From: Vanilla planifolia
Taxonomy: Eukaryota > Streptophyta > Magnoliopsida > Asparagales > Orchidaceae
Direction of reading: 5' to 3'
Length of the DNA: 64,000 bases
Assembly (NCBI GenBank): GCA_023846275.1
Contig: CM043875.1
Location: 9,667,958-9,731,957 of the forward strand
Shown in pieces: positions 44,801-56,225 of this stretch; position 1 is the first letter of the stretch, and each line of letters starts with the position of its first letter. The notes under the pieces were generated by a model. It searched no databases, was not told the origin of the DNA, and was given only the letters and a program-made list of their open reading frames with translations. Both the position numbers and the translations under genes were made by a program.

Positions 44801-47539
44801 ACAAAATTGTTTGTATGAAGTAGTGTGCATCCCAACTCTTCAAAATCCAATGATGGCCACTATTGAAATTAACCAAATATAATGCATTGCCAAAGTCAAA
44901 ATGTGAAGATGTTTGGCAAATGTTTATTATAGTTTTATACAATTTCAAAGAAAATAAGATTACATACTTATAGGGAACTAAAATGAGATCAATTCAAATT
45001 CTTGAATAAAAATAATAATATTGGACAAGTATCATATAGCACAAATCCATAAACAAAACTCTACTTTAAAGTTGACGTTTGCGATTATTTAACTAAAGAT
45101 AGAGTTGTTAGTGCTCAAATGAACTCAGTGACATGAGGAATGAAAAATAATTGGGATCATCATTATTGGAGTGAAAGCAAGTAGGGAGATAATTCTACTT
45201 GTTGATGATAAGATGACAATGGGACAATCATAATAGAGAGAAGAAAATGACAAATTGAATTGATTGAAAGAAGAGATGTCGAGTATTAATATTTATAGGG
45301 TATGAGATGAATTTAAGGGGGATAGCTAGCATGATAGGCTTTTAGAATTAACTTAGCCTTGAGTAAGATTAAGGACCATTTGACCACCAATGTAGAGTTC
45401 AATTAAGTTAATCTCACAATTAACTTGCATTAGAAAGAGATAGAGACTTTTGTATATTTTGGGATTGGCAAGTGAGAAAGAATTAGATTTTTCTTAACTC
45501 TCTTTTTATTAAAATATTTTAAACTTTTTTTATTTATTTAGAAATTTTTTTGTTTTCTTTTTACAATCCCAACATTGTTTATGTAAAACCTTTTACAATT
45601 TGTTACTAAGCAAGATTTATTCAACTAATTCAATTCCAAACCAAAGAAGTGATATGTTATTTTTTAAAAATAATACTTTGTTTATTTTTTTCTTGAAAGA
45701 TAAAAAATATTACAATTAAAGCAGCAATCGGAAAAAATAAAAACATGTTTTTTCTATACATCTCAACCAATCACGACCGTTGAATAAGCCAGCTACTATT
45801 GAACTTACATTAAAATACAACATCAGACTGGAAACAATGACATCAAAACCATTCTACTAAGATTATGTTTGTATACTTATTTTTGAATATTAGATTAAAT
45901 ATAGCAAATAAAATGTAAAAATATTGTTATTAAAAATTATTAAAAAAATTATACATTACGTAAATGGGTTATTGATAGCAATTTAGTAAAAGAATATGTA
46001 GTGCAAAATTAATAAAATAATATCGGATTGTTTTTATTAAAGCAGTAAAATAATTTTACAAAGATTATTTTTATTGTTTTATTTTTTATTTAAAAATTCT
46101 TTAAAAATTCATGATCTGTTAAAAACAAAAAATGACACAATTGATAAAATATTTCTATAAAAAGAAGAATTAAAACACGTTGTACTAAAGATAGCTTAAA
46201 TTTGTACATTAAGAATCAGGTATGTTTCGTTAGTTTATCATACTTTATATTGAGCATCAACTGATTAAAATATAAATTAAAATTTTAAAATATATTCTTA
46301 ATTATTATTTTAATAGTTTATGTTTGATTATATGTGTTATAATATTTAATTTTTAATAATTTTTTAAATGTTAATTTTTTTGAAAGTGAAAATTTATTTT
46401 AAAATAATTTTTTTAGTTCTTGAGTGAAAACTCTTATGCTTTCAGTCACAATCAACCCAAATATTATACTACATTTTAAAATGTAGAATGCCAGACAAAT
46501 AGCAGCTGCTTTGAACAATCTTGCTAAATAAAGCAAGATTTGCTTTTAAAGAAAATAAAAAATAACATATGATAACATTAACTAAAATAAATTCAAACAA
46601 AAAATCTCCTCCCTTTACCGGAAGCAAGTCGTGACCGTAGGACACCTTATTTTTTGATGAAAAAAAATCACAATCAATTACAAAAATAGCATATTTTCTA
46701 GCGAAAGATTCAAAACAGATAAATCGTTGTCGGTCAGTCCATTCGATTGCTGCTGGAAAGGAAAATTCATCAGTGAGAATAAGTTGTATTATGAAGTATG
46801 AGAAATTTAACAAAAAATATTAATTTATGTTTTATAATTATTTTATTCTTTATAATAATAAAGATGGCATTCATGATATATTTGATCAAAATTATCTTTT
46901 TGTAAACACATCATATTTTATATTAAATTTAATATCATATTGTTTTTATAAATATAAAGATTCAAATAACAAATACAATTCAATATTCTTATGAAAAATA
47001 ATATAGAGCATAACATAAAGAAAATATTCAAACAAATTATAGTTTACGAATACATGTTCTATGATTTTTAAAACAAGATATAGCTTAAGATTTATTATGG
47101 GTTTTCCCAATTATGATGGTTGTGGTAACCTTTTAACACAATAAGCTATAGTTATTATGACAAAATATATTGAGGATTGTCTTTATAAATACATTATTTT
47201 TTTAATAAATCTCTCAATTTCTATATCAGTTTAGTGCATGACTATCATAACTACCTCTTTTTTAACTAAAAGAAGTCCCATAGACATATTTAAAAGATAT
47301 TAACATGATGAATTGCTCGTAAAAGTTTAACATTATTGTTTAATGCTATAGATATTTTTTTGTTCATGGTTTATATGCCCAATACCTAGTCAAAGTGGCC
47401 AAAACTTACCACGATGACGAAATTTTCTTTATTCAAAGTTTATATCCTTATTAGATTAATAATAATGTATTTTACATTTAGTTGATTATATATTTTTGAT
47501 GGATAATTGTAACTTTGAATTTATCTTTCTAATATATTT
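41875..47539. other. Large unassigned block
   Basis: No transposon coding motif, RNA gene or known protein family was recognised in 5.7 kb. Two patches stand out from the AT-rich background. One is 44,100-44,340 (GT- and CG-richer, two overlapping minus-strand frames of 62 and 66 codons with no family match). The other is 46,469-46,813 (minus-strand frame of 114 codons, beginning MLNFSYFIIQLILTDEFSFP, with a better-composed first half and a hydrophobic second half). Either could be a low-copy exon remnant, but neither has splice or homology support. 42,676-42,876 (+, 66 codons) is also unrecognised. Confidence 0.35.
46469..46813 (-). CDS. Unrecognised 114-codon frame
   Basis: The minus-strand frame starts MLNFSYFIIQLILTDEFSFP. 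Its middle contains AIEWTDRQRFICFESFARKY and SYGHDLLPVKGGDFLFEFIL, and it ends with a hydrophobic stretch (LVNVIICYFLFSLKANLALF) that could be one membrane helix. It is the longest open frame in the window outside an LTR, and its DNA (46,600-46,760) is less AT-rich than its surroundings. No promoter, family motif or partner gene is visible. It may be an exon remnant or chance; I do not assign a function. Confidence 0.2.
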   Translation of the reverse strand: MLNFSYFIIQLILTDEFSFPAAIEWTDRQRFICFESFARKYAIFVIDCDFFSSKNKVSYGHDLLPVKGGDFLFEFILVNVIICYFLFSLKANLALFSKIVQSSCYLSGILHFKM

Positions 47540-47960
47540 TAAACATCATTCTTTGTTTAACATCCCTAACAAATGTTAAGCAAAACATCGATAACAATTC
47601 CTATTTTTATTTGTTTCAAGGCTACAGTCGAGTTATTAAGAAATGTACAATTTTTAATATTTTGGCTCATTGCCAAGTTTGCATCCAAGCCCAAGTAATC
47701 TGCTCAATCATCACTTATAAAATTAACTTTTTGTCATATATAGATGGAGAAATTTAATGCAACCATTGTTTTTTTTTACGATCAACCACAACTCATAAAC
47801 TACTCTATGAGATACGACTCAAAACACTATCAACACTCTATGACTAGGAGGACAAATCTGTGCACTTTATGGTTGGGGGCATGATAAAAAAAACAAAATA
47901 CAAAAAAGCAAGTGCAAGCAACATGCTTACTTGAATGTGAATAGTGATCTACTTCATATT
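47540..47960. repeat. Direct repeat H1, left copy
   Basis: This repeat is collinear with 50,780-51,190: GTTATTAAGAAATGTA/GGTAGTAAGAAATGTA, CATCCAAGCCCAA/CATCCAACCCAAA, CTCATAAACTACTCTATGAGA/CCCATAAACCGCTCCATGAGA, AAGCAAGTGCAAGC/AAGCAAGTACAAGC and ACTTGAATGTGAA. It is in the same orientation, with starts 3.24 kb apart. It shows no similarity beyond ACTTGAATGTGAA. Confidence 0.78.
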
Positions 47961-49449
47961 CCTTTCTTTAAAATGACTTATAATGCACTAATTAGATATA
48001 TTAGATCGCAAATAAAGCACTTAAAGGGCTATCATTAAAACAATATGCTGGGACTCATGGAGCTTAATGATATCTTTTATTTTGATGATGAAAAATTTTT
48101 AAATATGAAACTTAAAAATAAAATAAATAAAAACTCTCCCAAAATTTATGCACATATTCATCAATTGATTAAAAAAATGTAGTAAAAATATAACATTTTT
48201 AAGAACATATATATTAATAACTCAAGAGTATAATAATTAAAAGGCATTTTAGATGTGCCAACAATTTCATCATTGTAGTTGTCCCAAAACAATTATATTT
48301 AATTTTTAGACTTCTATAACATATTTCAAAAAGTATTTTCACTATACAAGTATAATAAGTTCTTTGTAAGAAAGGTACGTAGAATTGATTCTTGAGAAGA
48401 ATAATCTATTTGAGTGTACTTATTCACAAAGCATTCATAAGCAAATATTAGATAATCTTCTTAAACTTCATAGATTAAGCTTGCAATTTACTTAGAAGGT
48501 TGAGTTCATGCTCTATAACATTCTACAAGGGTGGTAAGTGTGATGGCCATGGTCAAGTAAGCAATGGAACAAGGAGTGAATCAAGATGAAAACGTGATTT
48601 TGACTAGAGAAATCATGACTTATTTGCAAGCTTTGTGCTAATGGACCCACAATCATCATGAATGTTGACTTTCAAATGATTTAACTTCCTCAATTGGTGT
48701 CTTTAATCATTAAGAAGGGAAGTTCTAGAATGGGTCTTCTTATATAACATGATAATATCAAACATGATCCTCATGATAATATTATTGGACACTCTATAGT
48801 TCAATAATTTTTAAGAAATCAAATCATATAATAATTTTTTTTTCATTCTTTACAATTTTTCTTAAGTTTTAGGCTAATACCATTGGTTTGTTCCTTGATA
48901 CGTATATATTTTACTATCTGATGGTCTCCATCATACCATATAATAATTCTTAAATAATTAATTTAGTTAATTTCATAATTTTTATGCTCAATATTTTTTA
49001 ATAATTAGTTAACTCTTAATCATTTAGAGATTTATATGTGCTTTCTCTCATATGATGCCTTTAATTCTAATCCTTCATAGAATAATTTAAACAATCACTA
49101 TATCATAAGCATTGATTGTCAATATTTTGTCATTCTAAAATGATATGCATTTTTAATCATGTTTTTAGAGGGATTACAAATAATGATTTTAGGTAAGCAT
49201 TGGTATAACTATAGGAGTATCCAATTATCCTATTCAGGCACCATTAAGCTTCTTTTTAGTGAATAGAATACTATGTTTCACAATATTTTTAAGTTTTCAA
49301 ATTATTTTAAGATGCAATAGAATGTTAAAACTAATTGTCTCAATTTTATCATAGTAAGGAATTCAATCATCAAGAAAGGGTTGTTCCATGGGTACTTGTC
49401 ATGGAGAAATGCCTACACATCAACCTAGGCTTTACATTTAGGAATCTAA
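47961..49449. other. Unassigned interior of element H
   Basis: This is where protease and integrase of the minus-strand copia element H would be expected, but no protease (DSG), integrase or RT motif was found. The sequence is AT-rich and gap-prone, so either a deletion or complete decay is possible. Confidence 0.4.
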
Positions 49450-50500
49450 AACATCTTTAATTAACATGTGTTCATAATGTGTGAAGATTGTGAATTTAAA
49501 TTCTTTGCACAACAAATACTTCCTTTAGGTATCCTTACAAATTTATTAGCTTTAGCATTAGACTTCCTAAAAGAGAGATCAAAAGGGATGTGACCAAAAT
49601 AGTAACAATAGCTACATACAATTATTGATAGAACATTAACATAAGATATATGAAAGCATGTCATATGAGATTGTGTAATGAGTAAATTTCTTAACTTTCA
49701 CATAACTTCATGGTAAAGCATGATCATATACATATAGAAGCATTAATAAATGTTGCCATCCCATCCAATTCATTTTGAATGAAAGAAAAGTAATGCAATT
49801 TTTCTTATAATGCAAAATTTTCTATTTCAAGCACGTCATTCTCTTGTTTCAAAGGGTAAATATAAGAAGCATACTTAACAAGAATACATTCATATTCATT
49901 AATGGTTGCATGAAATTCACTAAGGGTAGAAATGTGAAATTTAGCATCATCTAATAAACATATGTTCTCTTCCTTAAGTTCTCATATTGCCTTTGAATAC
50001 CATGAATATGATTCTTATGTATAGAACAAGATCTTCTAAGACTAGCATATTTAGCAAATACTTTCCAATATTCCTCAACCAATTCATCATAAGATTCAAC
50101 TAGTTCACCATCAACAATTTTAGAAGAGCTTACCTTATTGCTTAAGGAAGTCTTTTCATGAATAGTTTCTATTGGAGAAGGGGACACTATGGAGCTTGTA
50201 GAATTGTAACTTCTCCTTTGCTCCAAGGTATTCAACTTATTCTTCTCTTTCTTTTATTCATTAGTAATTTGAAGTTTCTTTTCATCATAAAACCTACTTG
50301 GCACTTACATTACCTAAAAAAAAGTGGTAAGCTGAAAAAGTTTCATGCTAATCTCTTCACTCAAAGCACAAAAAAAAGTTGTGTACATATCTAGAACTTG
50401 TTCTACTAAGTTTATTAATTTTTCATAATTAAACAAATTAGAAGAGGGTATTTCATGATTGGTTTCAAATAAAGACTAAACTTCAAAATCAGCTCTTTTA
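49450..50500 (-). pseudogene. gag: Element H gag remnant (SIRE-like copia)
   Basis: On the minus strand a segment at 50,460-50,390 reads NLFNYEKLINLVEQVLDMYT. The open stretch 50,235-49,951 contains DGELVESYDELVEEYWKVFA then KYASLRRSCSIHKNHI and RQYENLRK. This acidic then basic coiled-coil region is typical of SIRE/Maximus copia gag (..Y-D-E-L...Y..L...Y..L.....-L....). After a gap, 49,664-49,461 contains CSYCYYFGHIPFDLSFRKSN with AKANKFVRIPKGS. This is a CCHC knuckle in which the last cysteine is replaced by leucine, followed by the characteristic basic stretch and V-.-I/V-P-K-G. The gene is fragmented and dead. Confidence 0.7.
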
Positions 50501-50779
50501 ACAAAAGCGTTAAAATTCACTTTCCATTAAAGATAATGAGTTAACTCAAATAGTGGAGTGGATTCAATGATAAAGCTTTCATTAAAATAAAAATTAGAAA
50601 ACTAATTGCAATAAAAAATTAAGGGAGCTAATAAAGAATTCACTGACAGATGGTAGGGCTTTTAATTGAGAACCTTACTTTGGTACAACTTATTGGAGAT
50701 ACAAGGAAAACCAAGAGGGTAGATCCTTTTGCAAAAGTCTTTCAAAAAAATGTAACTAAAGCTTTCTTGTAATGAAAAT

Positions 50780-51190
50780 GTTTGTTCAATGCCCTTTTTA
50801 ATATTCTTAAGATAAGCAAATGTTAAGAAATATTTTATTAATAATTCTTATTTTGATTTTCTTTTCCATGGCTATAATTGAGGTAGTAAGAAATGTATGT
50901 TCAAGTGAAGCGAGTCAAGTAACTATAGGAGAGCTTAGATTTTTAAGCAACATGATTATGCCCAAGATTACATCCAACCCAAATACAACCATGGTTTTTT
51001 TGTAATCAAACACATCCCATAAACCGCTCCATGAGAAAACATTGGGATCAACCCTCACCATACTCAATGGATAAGAGTAAGGTAAGGCCTTCACAGATTA
51101 TGTGGCTTGGAGCATTGCCTAGAAGAGCAAAACACAAAGAAGCAAGTACAAGCCACAAACTTGAATGTGAACTAGCCATACAATTATAAA
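50780..51190. repeat. Direct repeat H1, right copy
   Basis: This copy lies between the PBS and gag of element H, so it belongs to the leader of that element or to something inserted in it. Its minus strand has a fairly open reading (MVRVDPNVFSWSGLWDVFDY) with no known family. Confidence 0.7.
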
Positions 51191-51215
51191 CAAACAATCT
51201 AATGGATTGTAAAAA

Positions 51216-51226
51216 CAAAGATACCA
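51216..51226 (-). other. Primer-binding site of element H
   Basis: The minus strand reads GTTCAAG then TGGTATCTTTG, a decayed initiator-Met PBS. The bases before it, TTCACCACAC-AAGTTCTTG, match the LTR-end style of SIRE-like elements and of element G. The 5' LTR would start at about 51,240 and extend to the right. Confidence 0.6.
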
Positions 51227-51239
51227 CTTGAACAAGAAC

Positions 51240-53734
51240 TTGTGTGGTGAAATATGCAAGTGTTGGATGATAGTACTTGTAAGTTTTTCTTCCTTTATCT
51301 CTCCAAAATGTATTTTACAAGGATAGCTTCAAGCACTCACAAGGTTCTTCTAACACCCAAGTTTTCTTTCTAAACTTTGCTAAGTGGTTCCTTAATTGCT
51401 TATTAATAAATCATAATCCTATTCCTAAAGTGTTTTATATATCACATTACATAGGATCCTCATACATGATCATGAATAGATCTCTAAAGGTAAAATATGC
51501 TTTTAATCTATGACTAAACTAGCCATTTTCTAATGCTCACAATGTTTTGTATTATTTGAAAGGTTGATCATATTGTATGAAGTTTAGATGTTGAACTAAT
51601 CATATAATTTGTTAGAATATTAATGTATTATATAATACTTTTGATTTTTCTAGAACTTTGCCTTGAAGGCCAACCAAAACCAAATATACTTTACAATATA
51701 AATCATTATACTATAAGAATGTTTTAGAATTATGCAAATATAATGCTTGGTTTGAATACTTTATTCCTTTTGATTTGGCTGTACTATAAAATGTATAAGT
51801 TCATAAAATATAATATTATTTTTTTAATTTAAATATTTTAATATATTATTGTTATGTTTCTTTTGAATTAATCATTTTGTATAATAAATAATATCATACC
51901 ATATGAAATAGTTTATATTCCTATTCATTATAGACTGCTCTATCTACATGCCTAATTGAACTACTCCATCAGTAATAGATACTCCATTGAGCTCGTAATG
52001 CCCAATCATATGATCTTACCATTCAATCCCTCAATGCACTAGTGACAAATCTTGTTTAAATCCTTTTATCCCATGATCTTATCTTTATCTTATTATGCTA
52101 TATGAAAAAAGGTTCTTGACATACGACTAGTGTATTTTTAACCACTTTATAATATATTTTTATAAATTAAAATTCTACCATTCTTCATAATATCATTTAA
52201 TTTTATCAAAAAACTTAGTTGAACTAAACACAAAATCTCTAAGTGCAAGAAATTTAGGTTTTAGTAATTAAGGCAAATTCATTTAAGTGATTTGCAAGTG
52301 TGATATTGAGTATAAAAGATATCTTATTTTCAATCCTTACACATGCTTTAAGAAATTGTGAAGCCTTGTATACTTTTAGGATGCATTAAACCATCTTCTT
52401 ATTCAAGTGAAGGACATGATTCAACATGATCATTATGTAGATTTAAATAGAGCCATGATTCGATGTGTTTCAAAGGACACAAGTTCTAGGATTTTTTGTT
52501 ACAAAACTAAGATTTTATTAAATGATAAAGTTTTACAATCCATTACAATTCGATTGGTAACCATTAGATGATTTCAAAGCTGACCACATTGCCTTACATT
52601 AAAGATTATGCTTAAATTTATGATCTTAACAATTTTTGGTCTTACACATTTGTAACTTCGACTAGTGTATTCATTTAATACAATTATGCAAGGAGACAGA
52701 ATAACTACACACTACTATGAAGTGTGATTGATGTATTAGTTTGACACTTTCTAATGTGTCATTTGGTAGGTATGATTGTACCATCATTTGAATTATCTAT
52801 CATAGTAGTTTGATCATGACTACAACTATATCATTGAAGTATGATGAGGCACTATGATGAACATGGCTTGAAGTAAATAGTGCAGACACCATTGACATAC
52901 CAATTTGACTCAAGTTTTGAGAGAGACATCTTGGTACAATATAAATAAAAATAATGTCAACAACTATTTGTAACTATGCTATGAATTGGATTTGATTTTT
53001 TTATCTATGTATGTTGAAACTATCAAGTCCATAGTGAAATTTGAATAGTGTACAAATAGTACTTTAATATGGTTGTTAATCATAATTGATTGATGCCAAA
53101 TAAAAGATGGATGATTTTTCACAGTATGATTGCAAAGAACATACTGTATAAAACTTTTGTAGTGAAATTAAAATACCAATATTCATGCATCATACTAGGT
53201 CTGATCAACTAGAGCATTAATTTGTACCTTTTATAATAATTGAATGTATGAGATTTGAGCTTAATTGATTTTAACCAGAGTCCTACATAAATTTGGCTAA
53301 TGCTTTGAATCTCATACTTTAAGTTTAGCTACTAGATACTTGGCCTCTTTGTCAACAACTTTTTGAACAAAATGTTAGTGGACTATAAGTAAATTTAGTT
53401 CAATACTTGATTTGTTAAAACAATTGGACATATTTCAAGGGTTATTTCACTGGCATTGCATTATTTTAAGCAATTCAATCCATTTCAATTACAAGTTTGT
53501 GGATTTTTCTATTGTTACACATTTTCAAACCCTGAATCAAAGACAAACCAAGTATTTTCATTGGAGATTTTTTGTCAACAACACAAGAAAAAGCTATCAT
53601 TATTTTGCTTTTATAGTTGTGAATAATCCCATCAGAATCTACATATCCCATTTATAATTCATATAACCATGAACATTTAGTTTCAATAAATAATTTGGTA
53701 GAGAAATCCATTTCACAACTTCACGACTTCCATA
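51240..53734. other. Putative 5' LTR of H, then unassigned DNA
   Basis: The first several hundred bases right of the PBS (for example CACTCACAAGGTTCTTC near 51,334) should be the LTR of element H, but no second LTR copy was found to confirm its length. The rest, to 53,734, has no recognised feature. The open frame 53,412-53,657 (+) has no convincing family match. Confidence 0.35.
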
Positions 53735-54700
53735 TGTTATGTCTTCATTTTTTTCTTTCGTCATGAAACTTTATTTCTTTTCTAGTTTTAATCAACTCCA
53801 TTTCTTTTCTAATTAATTTGTGCTTTGATATTATTAATGTGGTATCATGCATATATTTAATTAATTCTTCCTAAATTTAGAATTCAAATAGATAACATCT
53901 CTCCTAGATTTTGTCCATTTTTCAATTAACAAATATATCAATATTACATTTATATCAATTACCACATAGTTTATATCCATAACCATTAACTATAAATAAC
54001 ATAATTTAATATCTATAAATAACTAAAATTATCACAATAATTACATATCATAATTTTCATAGTTCCTGCACTATTATATTAAGTTTTCACGTAAATATAA
54101 AGTACTAAATTTATCACATAGATTACAAGTCATTTAGTTCAACTCTTGCAATGCAAATCTTGAAGTTTCAATTTTGCTTATAAGCAGTTCTTATGGTTAG
54201 TCCTTTTTTGTTGGGTTTTAATATAAGTAAAATATTAATTCCGAAGAAAGACTAAGCCAATTATTATTAGCTTAGCAAGCCATCTCTAATAATAAATAAA
54301 TATATAAAATAAATAATAATTTAGAATAACCATAGATAAGATCTAATCATAAACATCAATCTTAATAAGTAAGCAAGCAAAGTCTCATTCATGTGAAAAT
54401 ATAAAACAAATATGATATGCTATCAAAAGAAAAGCATACAATAATCTCTAAAAGAAATAATAAGGATATGAAACTTTTATTCTATTTTTAATCTTTTTTT
54501 AATATGATCTTTCTTATTGGCACTTATTTTCAATTAACTAAGTAAATCATATACAAGCCTAGCCATTTTTAATTTACTTAATTACAATAAAAACTTATTT
54601 ATTGATTTTTTATGTTATATTCTCATACATAATTATGCTCAATCTTTTCATATTTTTAATGTACACATCTTTGAGACAAATCACAATAGTATAACCTATT

Positions 54701-54998
54701 GGCCATTAACTATCTTGCAATAGCAAATCTTAGTTTTGTGGATACTGGCCATTAGCTACCTCAGGATAATAATGTCTTAATTTTGTGATAGATTGGCCAC
54801 TAGCCATCTCAAGATGGTAATGCATCAATCTTGTGGCACACTAGTTACTAGCCACCTTATGACAACAATGTCTCAATCTTATAACATACTAGCCACTAGC
54901 CATCTTATGATGAAAAATATCAATTATGTGACACACTTGCCACTAGCTACCTTACAGTAACAATATCTTAATCTTGTTACACACTGGCCACTAGCCAC
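54701..54998 (-). repeat. 48-bp tandem array in LTR C, about six units
   Basis: Units of 47-48 bases follow one another. The core reads TGGCCACTAGCCA, i.e. TGGC and GCCA arms around CACTA, followed by YCTTATGAT.ATAATGTCTCAA and TCTTGTGGCACAC. Unit-to-unit divergence is moderate. The phase and sequence are the reverse complement of the array in LTR A. Confidence 0.9.
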
Positions 54999-55049
54999 AA
55001 AAAGTAGTATATATTAATTTTTAATTAATTTACTATTCATTCATGTCAT

Positions 55050-55119
55050 TTAATATAACATCAAATCTTGTTTTCTTAATTTGTTTTCTTAATATAACAT
55101 CAAATCTTGTTTTCTTAAT
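55050..55119. repeat. 39-bp period duplication in LTR C
   Basis: A 31-base segment (TTAATATAACATCAAATCTT and the following 11 bases) occurs twice with no mismatch, starting at 55,050 and 55,089. The two copies are separated by TTGTTTTC, which also duplicates the end of the unit. It is absent from LTR A and LTR B, so it is recent relative to the LTR. Confidence 0.9.
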
Positions 55120-55896
55120 CATACTAAATAATTTCATATAGTAATTTTTTGATATTAAAAAAATATACATTTAGTTGTATGTACATATTTTAATATAAAT
55201 AAATATAATTGCACTACAAAAGTACATCAATATATATATATATATTATACAAGATTCACATGTAAGATCTTAATTCTAATAATTAACACTATATCAAATA
55301 TATGCATATAATATATATGTTAGAGTTCCTATCTCATAGTTTTTTCTTATTATTTAAGATAGTTCTATAACTATTCAACTTTCTCTTTTTACCAATTTTA
55401 GCTTATCAATTATAATTTTCTTAACTCAAATTAAGTATTTTTGAACAAATAAAAATCATCAAAGTATCAATATAGAATTATATGACTCACTTTATAAGTT
55501 ACAAAAGTAACATCATTCTTATCATCTGTTCTCACTTTTTCTCTTTCCCAAAACCCTAACTTACAAAACTTAAGAAATTCCACACACCATCAACCCAAAG
55601 GCCAAATGAATATTAATTAGAACAAAATCATAGCTTATATTGTCAAAAATAAGTTAAATGAAAATCAAGAAGCATACATGGTAGATTATAAACTCATGGA
55701 TCTTTGTTGCAACGCCAAGCTCCTACTGCTTACTTTTCATTGAAGTTTTAATGGTTCTTGTGGCCTCTCATGTTCGATGAAGCTAGTTTCGGTGAAGTTC
55801 CCTACCAGTTGCATGAAAATCCCTTCCTGAGGTTTGCGTAGGGCACGAGGTTAGAAGAGGGAGCAAAAGGCATGTTTTTAATAAAATCAGAAATTG

Positions 55897-56016
<120 letters not shown>

Positions 56017-56225
56017 CTAATTATTAACATCAAAATTTTGCAAAAATTCTAAATGAACTCCAAACAAGATGAAACAAATATCTTTAAAACTACTCTTTAC
56101 AAGTTTTATTCAATTATATGTACCATTTTTATATTTGTGAATACTTTTATATAGGAGTTTTAGTAAATTTTATGAGATATTTTAATTCTTAATTGATTCG
56201 ATAATCAGGAATGCTATATTATATC

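Noticed and set aside
53412..53657. 81-codon + strand frame as a copia integrase fragment
   Set aside because: HFQTLNQ..TKYFHW loosely recalls the F..-F.-.L......-K segment of copia integrase, but no D-D-E context or second block supports it.
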